A stretch of DNA of 64,000 bases from Brevirhabdus pacifica (GCF_002797755.1 NZ_PGFI01000011.1:186001-250000), one strand, 5' to 3'. Positions 50,957 to 61,298 are shown, counted from the stretch's first letter. The notes: generated from the sequence alone by a model not told the origin. Translations and numbers: made by a program.

Positions 50957-51562
50957 CTATTTCTGGCCGATCCGGGGTTCGGTCCCCGTCACCAGCCGGG
51001 CGATGTTGGCCCGGTGGCGCAGAAAGATCAACGCCGCCAGCGCCGCGCCGAAGAGAACCGCCTGGGGCATGCCGAGCAGGTAGAGCAGCAGCGGTGCCGC
51101 CGCCGCCGCCACCAGCGCCGCCAGCGAGGAGATCCGGAAGATCGCCGCCATCACCAGCCAGACGCCGCAGGCCGCAAGCCCCGCCGGCCAGTAGAGCGCC
51201 AGCAGCGTGCCGAGGAAGGTAGCAACGCCCTTGCCGCCCTTGAACCCCAGTGTCGCCGGGTAGCAATGGCCAAGAAAAGCGAAGAAGCCGGCGATCTGTG
51301 CGGCGTCCTCCCCCAGCAGGGCGCGGGCCAGCAGCACGGCGATGGCCCCCTTGCCTGCGTCGAGCACAAGGGTGAGGAAAGCCGCGGTCTTGTTCCCGGT
51401 GCGCAGCACGTTGGTCGCGCCGATATTGCCCGACCCGATCCGGCGCAGGTCCCCCAGCCCGAAGAGCCGGGTCATCACCAGTCCGAAGGGCACCGAGCCC
51501 AGCAAGTAGCCGAGCAGGGCCGTCAGCAGCAGGGCGGCGATCGGGGTGTCGAAGACGGGCAT
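50957..51562 (-). CDS. plsY: Glycerol-3-phosphate acyltransferase PlsY
   Basis: 201 residues with five or more membrane helices. Conserved loops are SVPFGLV, RIGSGNIGATNVLR and GFKGGKGVATFLG, which bind acyl-phosphate and glycerol-3-phosphate. It adds the first fatty acyl chain in phospholipid synthesis. The start at 51562 is chosen because the conserved N-terminus begins there. A dispersed repeat (51621-51654) separates it from pyrC'. Confidence 0.95.
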   Translation of the reverse strand: MPVFDTPIAALLLTALLGYLLGSVPFGLVMTRLFGLGDLRRIGSGNIGATNVLRTGNKTAAFLTLVLDAGKGAIAVLLARALLGEDAAQIAGFFAFLGHCYPATLGFKGGKGVATFLGTLLALYWPAGLAACGVWLVMAAIFRISSLAALVAAAAAPLLLYLLGMPQAVLFGAALAALIFLRHRANIARLVTGTEPRIGQK

Positions 51563-51620
51563 GATGCGGGCTCCAGGGGTGGTGCCTGCGCCGGGTGGCG
51601 CGCGGCCGGGCAGGGCCCGA

Positions 51621-51654
51621 GGCCTTCGGCGAGGATATTTTCGCGACAATGAAG
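51621..51654 (+). repeat. Dispersed intergenic repeat, copy 4
   Basis: Reads GGCCTTCGGCGAGGATATTT then TCGCGACAATGAAG, matching copies 1 and 3 closely. It lies between plsY and pyrC', 54 bases before the end of pyrC' in the direction of transcription. Confidence 0.8.
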
Positions 51655-51707
51655 CAGGCGGGCCGCGGGTTCAATGGCCCGTGGCAGGGGCGCGATGTCG
51701 CCGGGGC

Positions 51708-52991
51708 CTAACCTTCGAAGACGCGGGTGCCGCCGACCCAGGTGCCCAGGACCCGGCCCTGCATCCGCTGCCCGTCGAAGGGGGTGTTCTTGGATTTCGA
51801 CTGCAACGTGGCGCGGTCCAGCACGAAGGGGCGGTCGGGGTCGAAGAGCATCAGGTCGGCGGGGGCGCCGGCGGCGAGGCGCCCGGCCTCGAGCCCCAGC
51901 CGGCGGGCCGGGTTGAGGGTCATGGCGCGCAGCAACACCGGCAGGTCGATGTCGCCCGCGTGCACCAGGCGCAGGGCGGCCGGCAGCAGGGTTTCGAGGG
52001 CGACGGCGCCAGAGGCGGCCTCTTCGAAGGGCAGGCGCTTGCTTTCCTCGTCCTGGGGGGTGTGCATCGACGAGATGATGTCGATCAGGCCACCGGCCAC
52101 GGCCTCGACCATGGCGCGGCGGTCCTCCTCGGCGCGGAGGGGCGGCTTGATCTTGAAGAAGGTGCGGTAGTCGCCGATGTCGAGCTCGTTCAGCGTCAGG
52201 TGATGGATGTTGACGCCGGCGGTGACGTCGAGGCCGGCGGCCTTCGCGCGTTCCAGCGCGGGCAGGGCGGCGGCGCTGGAGAGATTGTCGGCGTGGTAGC
52301 GGGCGCGCGTCATCTCGACCAGCGCGAGGTCACGCTCGAGGCCCATCCGCTCGGCCATGGGGGAGACGGCGGGCAGGCCGCGCAGCGAGGCGAACTTGCC
52401 CGAGGTCGCGGCGGCCCCGGCCGACAGCCCCTGGTCCTGGGGATGGGCGATGACCAGCGCGCCCAGCGCCCGTGCGTAGGTCAGGCAGCGCGAAAAAACC
52501 TTGGGCGACTGGATCACCTGGTCGCAGTCGGTGAAGGCGACGGCGCCGGCATCGAGGAGGAAACCGATCTCGACCATCTCGCGGCCCTGGCGTCCCCGTG
52601 TCAGGGCGGCCATGGGCAGGATGCGCACGGGCGAGGCCTCGGTCGCGCGGCGGGTGACGAATTCCAGCGTCTCGGGGCTGTCGATGGCGGGGGCGGTGTC
52701 GGGGCGGGTCACCATGGTGGTGATGCCGCCGGCCGCCGCCGCCAGGCCGGCGGTGCGGAAGCTTTCCTTGTGCCGCTCGCCCGGCTCGCAGATCTTGACG
52801 CCGATGTCGACGATGCCGGGGGCGAGGCAGGCGCCCTGGCAGTCGACCACCTCGGTCCCCTCGCCCGCCGCAGGGGCCGGTTCGGCCCCGATGTCGAGGA
52901 TGCGCCCGTCGCGGATGCGCAGGCTGCCGAGGCTGTCGGTGCCGGCCTCGGGGTCGATCAGGCGGGCGTTGATGAAAAGGGTGGTGCTCAT
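51708..52991 (-). CDS. pyrC': Dihydroorotase-like protein lacking zinc ligands (PyrC')
   Basis: 427 residues of the dihydroorotase family. It lacks essential catalytic residues: the metal-binding D-x-H-x-H-x-R motif (residues 62-68) reads D-I-G-V-K-I-C, and the late SDHAPH-type motif reads SSMHTPQ, losing the catalytic Asp. Such a protein should not hydrolyse dihydroorotate. In Pseudomonas an inactive PyrC' is a structural partner of aspartate transcarbamoylase. Here its start overlaps the pyrB stop by 4 bases, supporting the same role. A working dihydroorotase must be encoded elsewhere. Confidence 0.88.
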   Translation of the reverse strand: MSTTLFINARLIDPEAGTDSLGSLRIRDGRILDIGAEPAPAAGEGTEVVDCQGACLAPGIVDIGVKICEPGERHKESFRTAGLAAAAGGITTMVTRPDTAPAIDSPETLEFVTRRATEASPVRILPMAALTRGRQGREMVEIGFLLDAGAVAFTDCDQVIQSPKVFSRCLTYARALGALVIAHPQDQGLSAGAAATSGKFASLRGLPAVSPMAERMGLERDLALVEMTRARYHADNLSSAAALPALERAKAAGLDVTAGVNIHHLTLNELDIGDYRTFFKIKPPLRAEEDRRAMVEAVAGGLIDIISSMHTPQDEESKRLPFEEAASGAVALETLLPAALRLVHAGDIDLPVLLRAMTLNPARRLGLEAGRLAAGAPADLMLFDPDRPFVLDRATLQSKSKNTPFDGQRMQGRVLGTWVGGTRVFEG

Positions 52992-53932
52992 GCCTGGTCC
53001 TCGCCTTCGCGGCCGTGGCGCGACAGCAGGTCCATCGCCGCCATGCGCACGGCGACCCCCATCTCGACCTGTTCCTGGATGACCGAGCGGTTGATGTCGT
53101 CGGCCAGCGTGCCGTCGATCTCGACCCCGCGGTTCATCGGGCCGGGATGCATGACGATGGCGTCGGGCTTGGCGTGGGCCAGCTTTTCCTCGTCGAGGCC
53201 GAAGCGGTGGTAATACTCACGCTCGGACGGGATGAAGCCGCCGTCCATCCGTTCCTTCTGAAGCCGCAGCATCATCACCACGTCCACGTCGCGCAGCCCC
53301 TCGCGCATGTCGTCGAAGACCTCGACGCCGAATTCCTCGATACGGGAGGGCATCAGGGTGGGCGGGCCGATCAGGCGCACGCGGTTCTCCATCTTGCCCA
53401 GCAGCAGCAGGTTCGAGCGCGCAACCCGGCTGTGGGCGATGTCGCCGCAGATGGCGATCGACAGGCGGTGCAGCCGACCCTTGGCGCGGCGGATCGTCAG
53501 CGCGTCCAGCAGCGCCTGGGTGGGGTGTTCGTGGCGCCCGTCGCCGGCGTTCAGCACGGCGCAGTTGACCTTGTCGGCCAGCAGGTTGACGGCCCCCGAA
53601 TGCGGATGGCGCACCACCAGCAGATCGGGGTGCATGGCGTTCAGGGTCAGCGCCGTGTCGATCAGCGTCTCGCCCTTCTTGAGCGAGCTGGCCTGCATGG
53701 CCATGTTCATCACGTCCGCGCCCAGCCGCTTGCCGGCCAGTTCGAAACTGGCCTGGGTGCGGGTCGAATTCTCGAAGAACATGTTGATCTGGGTCAGACC
53801 GCTCAGCACGTCCAGGTGCTTCTTGCTCTGGCGGTTGAGGTCCACGTAGCGTTCGGAAAGATCGAGGATCGTGCGGATATCTTCCTGATGCAGCGGTTCG
53901 ATGCCAAGAAGATGTCTGTGGCGGAATGTCAT
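52988..53932 (-). CDS. pyrB: Aspartate transcarbamoylase catalytic subunit
   Basis: 314 residues. The carbamoyl-phosphate site FFENSTRTQ, the [12 protein letters not shown] helix and the HPGPMNRG loop are intact. It condenses aspartate and carbamoyl phosphate in the second step of pyrimidine synthesis. The ATG at 53932 gives the standard [10 protein letters not shown]. It overlaps pyrC' by 4 bases; no regulatory pyrI is present, so the partner is likely PyrC' (class A ATCase). Divergent from the uracil-DNA glycosylase gene. Confidence 0.96.
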   Translation of the reverse strand: MTFRHRHLLGIEPLHQEDIRTILDLSERYVDLNRQSKKHLDVLSGLTQINMFFENSTRTQASFELAGKRLGADVMNMAMQASSLKKGETLIDTALTLNAMHPDLLVVRHPHSGAVNLLADKVNCAVLNAGDGRHEHPTQALLDALTIRRAKGRLHRLSIAICGDIAHSRVARSNLLLLGKMENRVRLIGPPTLMPSRIEEFGVEVFDDMREGLRDVDVVMMLRLQKERMDGGFIPSEREYYHRFGLDEEKLAHAKPDAIVMHPGPMNRGVEIDGTLADDINRSVIQEQVEMGVAVRMAAMDLLSRHGREGEDQA

Positions 53933-54046
53933 GCTGCCCCCTTCGCGACCGGAGGCCTTATAGGTCCGCGCGGGGCATCCGGCAAGCCTCGGCGCGCGGA
54001 CGATGGGGCATTTACCTTGCGGGCGGGCAGGCATAACTTGCCGGGC

Positions 54047-54904
54047 ATGGACGCCAGCCTTGCCGAAACCCTCGATCATCAGACCGCCCGCGCGCTGCTG
54101 GAATGGCAGATCGAGCTGGGCGCGACCGAGGCCATCGCCGAGGAGCCCATCGACCGGTTCGAGGCGGTCGACCAGCCGCCCGCGCGCGATGCGGCGCAGC
54201 CCGGCCGGAGCGGAACCGGCGCGCCGGCCTCCGCAGGCGCCGCCGCCCCCACCGGCCCCACTGGCCATGTCCCCATGCCCGAGGTAGATCCGGTGGCCGA
54301 GGCCACGGCGGCGGCGATGGGGGCGGGCGATCTGGAGGCGCTGGCCCGCGCACAGGCCGCGTTCGAGCATTGCGAGCTGAAGAAGGGCGCGCGCAACTTC
54401 GTCTTTTCCGACGGGCTGGCGGGCGCCAGGGTGATGATCCTGGGCGAGGCGCCGGGCCGCGACGAGGATATCGAGGGTCGCCCCTTCGTCGGCAAGGCAG
54501 GGCAGCTTCTGGACCGAATGCTTGACGCCATCGGCCTTGCGCGCGGCGCCGAGGATCCGGGCCGCGCGGTCTATATCGCCAACATCCTGCCCTGGCGCCC
54601 GCCCGGCAACCGCGATCCCCAGCCCGACGAGGTGGCGATGATGATGCCCTTCGTCGAGAAGCACGTCGCCCTGGCGGCGCCCGACGTGCTGGTGCTGATG
54701 GGCAACGTCAGCTGCCACGCCTGCCTGGGGCAGAAGGGAATCACCCGCCTGCGCGGCAACTGGACCGAGGCGCTGGGCCGCCCGGTCCTGCCGATGCTGC
54801 ACCCGGCTTACCTGTTGCGGACGCCCGACGCCAAGCGGCTGGCATGGGCGGACCTGCTGTCGCTGCGCGCGCGGCTGGAGCGAGCCGAAGGCGACGCGGG
54901 CTGA
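54047..54904 (+). CDS. Family 4-like uracil-DNA glycosylase
   Basis: 285 residues. The catalytic motif GEAPGRDED (about 128-136) and motif HPAYLLR (about 248-254) belong to the family 4 group that removes uracil from DNA. The N-terminal 100 residues are a low-complexity Ala/Pro/Gly linker. The four Cys ligands of the 4Fe-4S cluster are not evident: one Cys lies in EHCELKKG and two later in SCHAC, so the cluster may be missing or altered. The stop overlaps the next start (TGATG). Divergent from pyrB. Confidence 0.85.
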   Translation: MDASLAETLDHQTARALLEWQIELGATEAIAEEPIDRFEAVDQPPARDAAQPGRSGTGAPASAGAAAPTGPTGHVPMPEVDPVAEATAAAMGAGDLEALARAQAAFEHCELKKGARNFVFSDGLAGARVMILGEAPGRDEDIEGRPFVGKAGQLLDRMLDAIGLARGAEDPGRAVYIANILPWRPPGNRDPQPDEVAMMMPFVEKHVALAAPDVLVLMGNVSCHACLGQKGITRLRGNWTEALGRPVLPMLHPAYLLRTPDAKRLAWADLLSLRARLERAEGDAG

Positions 54905-55575
54905 TGGGGGGCGCGCTTTGGCCCGTCGACGCGGTCACGCTGCTTACCTTCGTACCGGCGGCGCTGGCGCTGAACCTGACCCCCGGGGCGGACATGCTGT
55001 TTTGCGCGGGCCAGGGGCTGCGGTCCGGGTCGGTGGCGGCGGTGGCGGCCAGCGCGGGGGTCGCGCTGGGCGGGGTGGTGCACGTGGCGCTGGCGGGGCT
55101 GGGCCTGGGCGCCGTCATCGCCACCATGCCCTGGACCTTCGAGGTGATCCGCTGGCTGGGCGTGGCCTACCTGCTGTGGTTGGCGTGGCAGACGCTGCGC
55201 CGCTCGGGGCTCTCGGCGCGCGCGCAGGAGGTGGGCGAGGTCGCGGCCGGGCCGGCCGGTCGCGGTGCCTGGGCCAGCCTGCGTCAGGGCATGGTCGTGA
55301 ACCTCACCAATCCCAAGGTCATCCTGTTCGTGCTGGCCTTCATCCCGCAGTTTGTCGATCCCGCGCGCGGCTCGGTCCTTGTGCAGTTCCTGGTGCTGGG
55401 CGCGATCGTGTCGCTGGGCGGGTTCGTCATCAACGCGCTGGCCGGGATCTTCGCGCATCGGCTGGGCCGCCGCCTGGGTGGCGGCGAGGGCCGGGCCGGG
55501 CGCTGGATGGGCCGGATCTCGGCCGGAATTTTCGCCGGGCTGGCCCTGCGCCTGGCATTTCTTGAGAAAGGTTGA
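54904..55575 (+). CDS. LysE/RhtB family exporter
   Basis: 223 residues with about six membrane helices. The hallmark NLTPGADM appears near residue 24, and [14 protein letters not shown] near residue 138. These exporters move amino acids such as lysine, threonine or homoserine lactones out of the cell. The start overlaps the previous stop; moaB follows 3 bases after its end. The transported compound cannot be read from sequence. Confidence 0.9.
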   Translation: MGGALWPVDAVTLLTFVPAALALNLTPGADMLFCAGQGLRSGSVAAVAASAGVALGGVVHVALAGLGLGAVIATMPWTFEVIRWLGVAYLLWLAWQTLRRSGLSARAQEVGEVAAGPAGRGAWASLRQGMVVNLTNPKVILFVLAFIPQFVDPARGSVLVQFLVLGAIVSLGGFVINALAGIFAHRLGRRLGGGEGRAGRWMGRISAGIFAGLALRLAFLEKG

Positions 55576-55578
55576 GCC

Positions 55579-56121
55579 ATGAGCCGTATCGACGAAAACG
55601 CACAGTTCGTGCCCGTGCGCATCGCCGTGCTGACGGTCAGCGACACGCGCTCGATTGAGGAGGACCGGTCGGGCCAGACCCTGGTCGACCGGATCGAGGA
55701 GGCGGGCCACCAACTGGCCGACCGTCGCATCCTGCCCGACGAACGCGCGCAGATCGCGGCGCAGTTGCGCGACTGGTGCGCCGATCCGGCCATCGATGTG
55801 GTCATCTCGACGGGCGGCACCGGCCTGACCGGGCGCGATGTCACGGTCGAGGCCCACCGCGATGTCTACGAGAAAGAGATCGAGGCTTTCGCGACGGTCT
55901 TCACCATCGTCTCGATGAAGAAGATCGGCACCTCGGCGGTGCAGTCGCGCGCCACCGGCGGCGTGGCGCAGGGCACCTATCTTTTTGCCCTTCCCGGCAG
56001 CCCGGGGGCCTGCAAGGACGCCTGGGACGAGATCCTGAAGCTGCAACTCGACCTGCGCCACCGGCCCTGCAATTTCGTCGAGATCATGCCCCGCCTCGAC
56101 GAGCATCTGCGCCGGAAATAG
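55579..56121 (+). CDS. moaB: Molybdopterin adenylyltransferase-like MoaB
   Basis: 180 residues of the MoaB/Mog fold. STGGTGLTGRDVT (about residues 75-87) is the molybdopterin-binding loop, and LPGSPGACKDAWDEIL the C-terminal loop. The role is adenylation of molybdopterin before molybdate insertion. It is 3 bases from the LysE-family gene. No other molybdenum-cofactor gene is nearby. Confidence 0.93.
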   Translation: MSRIDENAQFVPVRIAVLTVSDTRSIEEDRSGQTLVDRIEEAGHQLADRRILPDERAQIAAQLRDWCADPAIDVVISTGGTGLTGRDVTVEAHRDVYEKEIEAFATVFTIVSMKKIGTSAVQSRATGGVAQGTYLFALPGSPGACKDAWDEILKLQLDLRHRPCNFVEIMPRLDEHLRRK

Positions 56122-56217
56122 GCACGCGGGGCGTCACGCCACTGTGGCTTGGTTCCGGAGGCGGGGCACGCTATCGTGAAACGCCCATGTCTTCGGGGCG
56201 CAAACGGGGTCTATTGC

Positions 56218-57726
56218 ATGCGATTTCTGCGCCGCTCCCTCGTGGGGCTGTTCCTTCTTGCCGTGACCCTGGGCCTTCTGGGCCTGGGCGCGCAGACGCT
56301 TTACGGCGCGCTTCAGGAACGTTGGGCCCGTGACACGCCCCAGCGGCCCGCCCGCGAAAGGGTGGTGGCCGTCAACGTCCTGACCGCCGAGGCCATCGAC
56401 CTGCACCCCGAACTGACGACCTTCGGCGAAGTCCGTTCGCGCCGGACGCTGGAATTGCGCGCCCCCTCGGCCGGCACCATCGTCGAGCTGGCGCGCGAAT
56501 TCGTCGATGGCGGCGTGGTCAAGGCCGGACAGGTGTTGTTGCGGATCGACCCGCGGGAGGCCCAGTCGGCGCTGGAGGTTGCGCGCTCGGACCTGGAGGA
56601 GGCCGAGGCAGAGCAGCGCGATGCCGAGCGGGCGCTGGAGCTTGCCCGCGCCGAGCTGGCGGCTGCCCAGGCGCAGGCCGACCTGAGGGCGCAGGCGCTG
56701 AAACGTCAGCGCGACCTTTCGGGGCGCGGTGTCGGCACCGCCGCCCAGGTCGAGACCGCCGAGCTGGCCGCAGCCCAGGCCGACCAATCGGTCGTCTCGC
56801 GCCGGCAGGCCCTGGCCCAGGGCGAGACCCGCATCGACTTGGCGCGCACCCGGCTGGGACGGGCCCGCATAAACCTTCGCGATGCCGAGCGGCGGCTTGA
56901 GGACACGGTCCTGCGCGCGGAATTCGCCGGCACCCTCTCTGAGGTGGGCGTCGTGCAGGGCGGGTTGGTGACGGGCAACGAGCGCCTGGCGCGGCTGATC
57001 GACCCCGACGCGCTGGAGGTCCAGTTTCGCATTTCCGTCGGCCAATACGCGCGCCTGGCCGGCGACGGTGGCGACCTGCCCCATGCCGAGGTGACGGCGC
57101 TGCTGGACCTGTCGGGGATCGAACTGACCGCCGGTGGCCGCATCTCGCGGGTCAGCGCGGCGGTGGGCGAGGGGCAGACCGGCCGTCTTCTCTTTGCCCA
57201 ACTGGACCGCGCCCCCGGCTTTCGCCCGGGGGATTTCGTCACCGTCCGCGTCACCGAACCGTTGCTGGAGGGGGTGGCGCGGCTGCCGGCCTCGGCGCTC
57301 GATGCGCGCGGCACGGTGCTGGTGCTGGCCGAGGGGAACCGGCTTGAGACGCTTTCCGTCGAGCTTCTGCGCCGCCAGGGCGACGACGTGTTGGTCCGCG
57401 CCGAGGGTCTTTACGGGCGCGAGGTGGTGGCCGAACGCTCGCCGCTGCTGGGAGCGGGCATCCGGGTCAAGCCGCTACGCCCCGCCGAAACGGACGAGAT
57501 CGTGGACGGCAAGACCGACAACGCCTCCGCCCGTGCCCAGCCCCGGGCCGAGGACGAGGCCGAGATGGTCGAGCTGACGGATGAGCGGCGCCAGAAGCTG
57601 ATCGCCTTTATCGAGGGCAACAAGCGCATGCCGCCCGAAGTCAAGGAACGGCTGTTGGCGCAACTGGCACAGCCCTCGGTCCCCGCGCGTGTCCTTGACC
57701 GGCTTGAAGGCCGGATGGGGGGCTGA
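56218..57726 (+). CDS. RND efflux periplasmic adaptor
   Basis: 502 residues. An N-terminal membrane anchor (LVGLFLLAVTLGLLGLGAQ) is followed by a biotinyl-lipoyl-like hairpin with long coiled coil (about 110-230), a beta barrel and a membrane-proximal domain. It joins an inner-membrane RND pump to an outer-membrane channel. The last 80 residues, an acidic linker and a helical segment (TDERRQKLIAFIEGNKRMP), are unusual for the family. The start of the pump gene lies 2 bases after its stop. No outer-membrane factor is present. Confidence 0.9.
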   Translation: MRFLRRSLVGLFLLAVTLGLLGLGAQTLYGALQERWARDTPQRPARERVVAVNVLTAEAIDLHPELTTFGEVRSRRTLELRAPSAGTIVELAREFVDGGVVKAGQVLLRIDPREAQSALEVARSDLEEAEAEQRDAERALELARAELAAAQAQADLRAQALKRQRDLSGRGVGTAAQVETAELAAAQADQSVVSRRQALAQGETRIDLARTRLGRARINLRDAERRLEDTVLRAEFAGTLSEVGVVQGGLVTGNERLARLIDPDALEVQFRISVGQYARLAGDGGDLPHAEVTALLDLSGIELTAGGRISRVSAAVGEGQTGRLLFAQLDRAPGFRPGDFVTVRVTEPLLEGVARLPASALDARGTVLVLAEGNRLETLSVELLRRQGDDVLVRAEGLYGREVVAERSPLLGAGIRVKPLRPAETDEIVDGKTDNASARAQPRAEDEAEMVELTDERRQKLIAFIEGNKRMPPEVKERLLAQLAQPSVPARVLDRLEGRMGG

Positions 57727-57728
57727 GC

Positions 57729-60700
57729 ATGGCTGGCCAAGATCAGGGCCAGGGCCAGGACCGGGGCCAAGGGCAGGGCACCGGCACCGACCGCGCCCAG
57801 CCGGCGCGCCGTCAGCAGGTCGCCTCGGCCATCGGGGGGATCCTTTCGTATTTCACCCGCCATCGCACTGCCGCCAATCTGGTGCTGGTGCTGATGATTG
57901 CCGCAGGGGTCGTCGCCATCCCAAGGATGCGGGCACAGTTCTTTCCCGATGTCATCATCGACAGCGTCTCGGTCTCGGTCCGCTGGGACGGGGCGGGGGC
58001 CGAGGATGTGGACGCCGGCATCGTCGAGCTGCTGGAGCCGGTGCTGCTGGCGGTCGAGGGGGTCGAATCCTCAAGCTCGACCTCGCGCGAGGGCAGCGCC
58101 TCGATCGGGCTGGAGTTCGAACCGGGTTGGGACATGGCGCGTGCCGCCGACGACGTGCAGGCGGCGGTCGACGCGGTCTCGAACCTGCCCGAAGAGGCCG
58201 AGAAACCCGAAGTCAGGCGCGGCGCCTGGCGCGACCGGGTGACAGACCTCGTGGTCACGGGCCCCGTGGGGGTGGACCAACTTGGCCGTCTGGCTGACGA
58301 GCTGGTGGCGCGGCTTTTCGCCCGGGGGGTGACGCGCACCACGATCCGTGGCGTCGCCGCCCCCGAAACCATCGTCGAGGTGCCGACCGCCGCCCTCATC
58401 CGCCATGACGTGACCATGCGCGCCATCGCCGAGGCCATCGCCGAGGAGGCACGGGCGGACCCGGCGGGCGATGTCTCGGGCGCCAACGCCCGGGTTCGCA
58501 CCGGCGTGGCCAAGCGCAGCCCCGACCAGATCGAGGCCATCGCCCTGCGCTCCAACCCCGATGGATCCAAGCTGCTGATCGGGGATCTGGCCCGGGTCAC
58601 GCAGGAAGGAATCGACCGGCAACGGGCCTATTTCGTCGGACCCGATCCCGCGATCTCCGTCAGGGTGGACCGTACTGAGCGGGGCGACGCCATCGGTATC
58701 CAGAAGACGGTCGAGGAGGTCGTGGCCGAGATGCGCGCAAGCCTGCCCCGGGGGGTGGATATCAGCCTGATCCGCACCCGGGCCGAGGCGATCACCGGGC
58801 GGCTGGACCTGCTTCTCGACAACGGGCTGCTGGGGCTGGGCCTGGTGGTGGGGCTTCTGTTTCTTTTCCTCAACGCGCGCATTGCCCTTTGGGTCGCGGC
58901 CGGCATCCCGGTGGCGATGGCCGCCGCCATCGCGCTGATGTATGCCGCCGGCCTGACCATCAACATGGTCTCGCTATTCGCGCTCATCATTACGCTGGGC
59001 ATCGTGGTCGACGATGCCATCGTCGTGGGCGAACACGCCGATTTTCGCGCCCGACGCCTGGGAGAGCCGCCCGTCGTCGCCGCCGAGAACGCGGCCCGGC
59101 GCATGGCGCTGCCGGTCTTCTCGGCCACGATCACCACGGTTATCGCCTTCTTCGCGCTGGTGGTGGTAGGCGGGCGTTTCGGCGATCTGATCAAGGACAT
59201 TCCGTTCACGGTGATCGTGGTGCTTCTGGCCTCGCTTGTGGAATGTTTCGTGATCCTGCCCAACCACCTCAGTCATGCGCTGGCCCACACCGCCAAGGAA
59301 CATTGGTATGACCTGCCCAGCCGGCTGGTGAACCGGGGCTTCCGGCGGTTTCGCGACGGGATCTTCCGCCGCCTGATGCGGGCGGTGGTCTGGGCGCGCT
59401 ACCCGGTGATCGCGGCGGTCTTCGCGCTGCTGGCGTCACAGCTGGCCCTGTTCGTGACCGGCGATGTCACCTGGCGCTTCTTCAACGCGCCCGAGCGGGG
59501 GTCGGTCTCGGGCAATTTCGCGATGGTCAATGGCGCCAGCCGCGCCGACACCGTCGAGATGATGCGCGAGATGCAGCGCGCGACCGAGGAGCTGGCCGCG
59601 AAATACGAGGCCGAGCACGGGACCAACCCGCTGGCATTCGTGCTGGCCGAGATCGGCGGCTCGACCGGGCGGGGCCTGGCGGGTGCCGACAACAAGGACA
59701 GCGACCTGCTGGGCTCCATCGCGATCGAGCTGATCGATCCGGACCTGCGCCCCTATTCCAGTTTCAAGTTCGTGGGCGAGTTGCAGGACAGCGTTCGCCG
59801 CCACCCGATGCTGGAAACCGTCAGCTTCCGCGGCTGGCGCTCGGGACCGGGGGGCGATGCGCTGGACGTGCAGCTTTTCAACGCCCCGACCGAGACCCTG
59901 AAGGCCGCCGCCGAGGAGCTGAAGACCACGCTGGCCCGCTTTGGCGAGGTTTCGGCGCTGGAGGACACGCTGGCCTATGACAAGGAAGAGCTGATCCTGG
60001 AGCTGACCGCCCAGGGCCAGGCGCTGGGCTTCACCATCGACGGGCTGGGCCGGGTCCTGCGCGACCGGCTGGGCGGGATCGAGGCCGCGACCTATCCCGA
60101 CGGCCCCCGCTCGGCCACCATTCGGGTCGAACTGCCGGAGGGCGAGCTGACGGCGGATTTCCTGGACCGCACCCAGATGCGCACGCCCGGCGGCCGCTAT
60201 GTGCCGCTGGCCGACATCGTGCAGGTCACCCGGCGCAGCGGCTTTTCCACCATCCAGCGCGAGAACGGGGTGCGGCTGGTTTCGGTCACGGGCGATATAT
60301 CAGAGGATGACGCCGCTCGGGCAACCGAGATCATGACCGAGCTGGAGGACGTGATCCTGCCCGCGATCGAGGAGCGGCACGGCGTTTCCTGGCGGCTGTC
60401 GGGCCTGGCCGAGCAGGAGGGGGATTTCCTGTCCGACGCGCTGTTGGGCTTCATGCTGTGCCTGGTCGGCATCTACCTGACGCTGGCTTGGGTCTTCTCG
60501 TCCTGGACGCGGCCGCTGGTGGTGATGTCGGTCATCCCCTTCGGTCTGGTGGGCACGATCTACGGGCATTGGTCCTGGGACGTGCCGCTGTCGATGTTCA
60601 CGGTGGTGGGGCTGATCGGCATGACCGGCATCATCATCAACGATTCGATCGTGCTGGTGACGACGGTGGACGAGTATTCCGAGGATCGGGGCCTTTTCCC

Positions 60701-61271
60701 TGCGATCGTGGACGCGGCCTCGGACCGGTTGCGACCGGTGCTTCTGACGACGCTGACGACCGTGCTGGGTCTGGCGCCGCTGCTTTACGAAAGCTCGGCC
60801 CAGGCGCAGTTCCTCAAGCCTACGGTCATCACCCTTTGCTACGGGCTGGCCTTCGGAATGGTGCTGGTTCTGCTGATGGTGCCGGCCCTGCTGGCGGTGC
60901 AGATGGACCTGCGGCGGCAATTCGTGGGGCTGCGCCGGGCGCTGGGCCTTGCGTTGGGTCCGGCGCTGGGGTCGCGCCATGCCGGCGGGCGCGGTGTGGG
61001 GGCGGTAGCGGCCTTGGCCGCGCTGGTCGTCGCCGGGCTTTTCGCGGCGACCGTGGGGCATTCGGCCCTGCGCGGCGGTATCTGGCCCGGTCCCGCCGGG
61101 CTTCTGTCACCGACGCTTGCGGACCGGCTGGCGCAGGCTGGGCCGGCCCCCGCCCTGGCGGCATTCGTCGCGGCAAGCGCGATCGTGGTGCTTCTGGCCT
61201 ATGTGCTGGGGGCGCTTGCGCTGAGCTGGCGCGCCCGCCGGGCGCGCGGGACGGATCCTGTCCGGGGCTGA
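57729..61271 (+). CDS. RND family efflux permease
   Basis: 1180 residues, longer than most AcrB-like pumps. Twelve membrane helices and two periplasmic loops are recognisable; the proton-relay pair appears as IVVDDAIVVGEHAD in helix 4. The N-terminus is a Gln/Gly-rich tract of about 25 residues (GQDQGQGQDRGQGQGTG) before the first helix. After helix 12 an extra stretch of about 120 residues contains two more hydrophobic segments. Substrates are unknown. Cotranscribed with the adaptor. The gene ends beside a convergent DsbD-like gene. Confidence 0.92.
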   Translation: MAGQDQGQGQDRGQGQGTGTDRAQPARRQQVASAIGGILSYFTRHRTAANLVLVLMIAAGVVAIPRMRAQFFPDVIIDSVSVSVRWDGAGAEDVDAGIVELLEPVLLAVEGVESSSSTSREGSASIGLEFEPGWDMARAADDVQAAVDAVSNLPEEAEKPEVRRGAWRDRVTDLVVTGPVGVDQLGRLADELVARLFARGVTRTTIRGVAAPETIVEVPTAALIRHDVTMRAIAEAIAEEARADPAGDVSGANARVRTGVAKRSPDQIEAIALRSNPDGSKLLIGDLARVTQEGIDRQRAYFVGPDPAISVRVDRTERGDAIGIQKTVEEVVAEMRASLPRGVDISLIRTRAEAITGRLDLLLDNGLLGLGLVVGLLFLFLNARIALWVAAGIPVAMAAAIALMYAAGLTINMVSLFALIITLGIVVDDAIVVGEHADFRARRLGEPPVVAAENAARRMALPVFSATITTVIAFFALVVVGGRFGDLIKDIPFTVIVVLLASLVECFVILPNHLSHALAHTAKEHWYDLPSRLVNRGFRRFRDGIFRRLMRAVVWARYPVIAAVFALLASQLALFVTGDVTWRFFNAPERGSVSGNFAMVNGASRADTVEMMREMQRATEELAAKYEAEHGTNPLAFVLAEIGGSTGRGLAGADNKDSDLLGSIAIELIDPDLRPYSSFKFVGELQDSVRRHPMLETVSFRGWRSGPGGDALDVQLFNAPTETLKAAAEELKTTLARFGEVSALEDTLAYDKEELILELTAQGQALGFTIDGLGRVLRDRLGGIEAATYPDGPRSATIRVELPEGELTADFLDRTQMRTPGGRYVPLADIVQVTRRSGFSTIQRENGVRLVSVTGDISEDDAARATEIMTELEDVILPAIEERHGVSWRLSGLAEQEGDFLSDALLGFMLCLVGIYLTLAWVFSSWTRPLVVMSVIPFGLVGTIYGHWSWDVPLSMFTVVGLIGMTGIIINDSIVLVTTVDEYSEDRGLFPAIVDAASDRLRPVLLTTLTTVLGLAPLLYESSAQAQFLKPTVITLCYGLAFGMVLVLLMVPALLAVQMDLRRQFVGLRRALGLALGPALGSRHAGGRGVGAVAALAALVVAGLFAATVGHSALRGGIWPGPAGLLSPTLADRLAQAGPAPALAAFVAASAIVVLLAYVLGALALSWRARRARGTDPVRG

Positions 61272-61298
61272 TCGTTGGGGGGCGCGCCCCGGAGGGGC

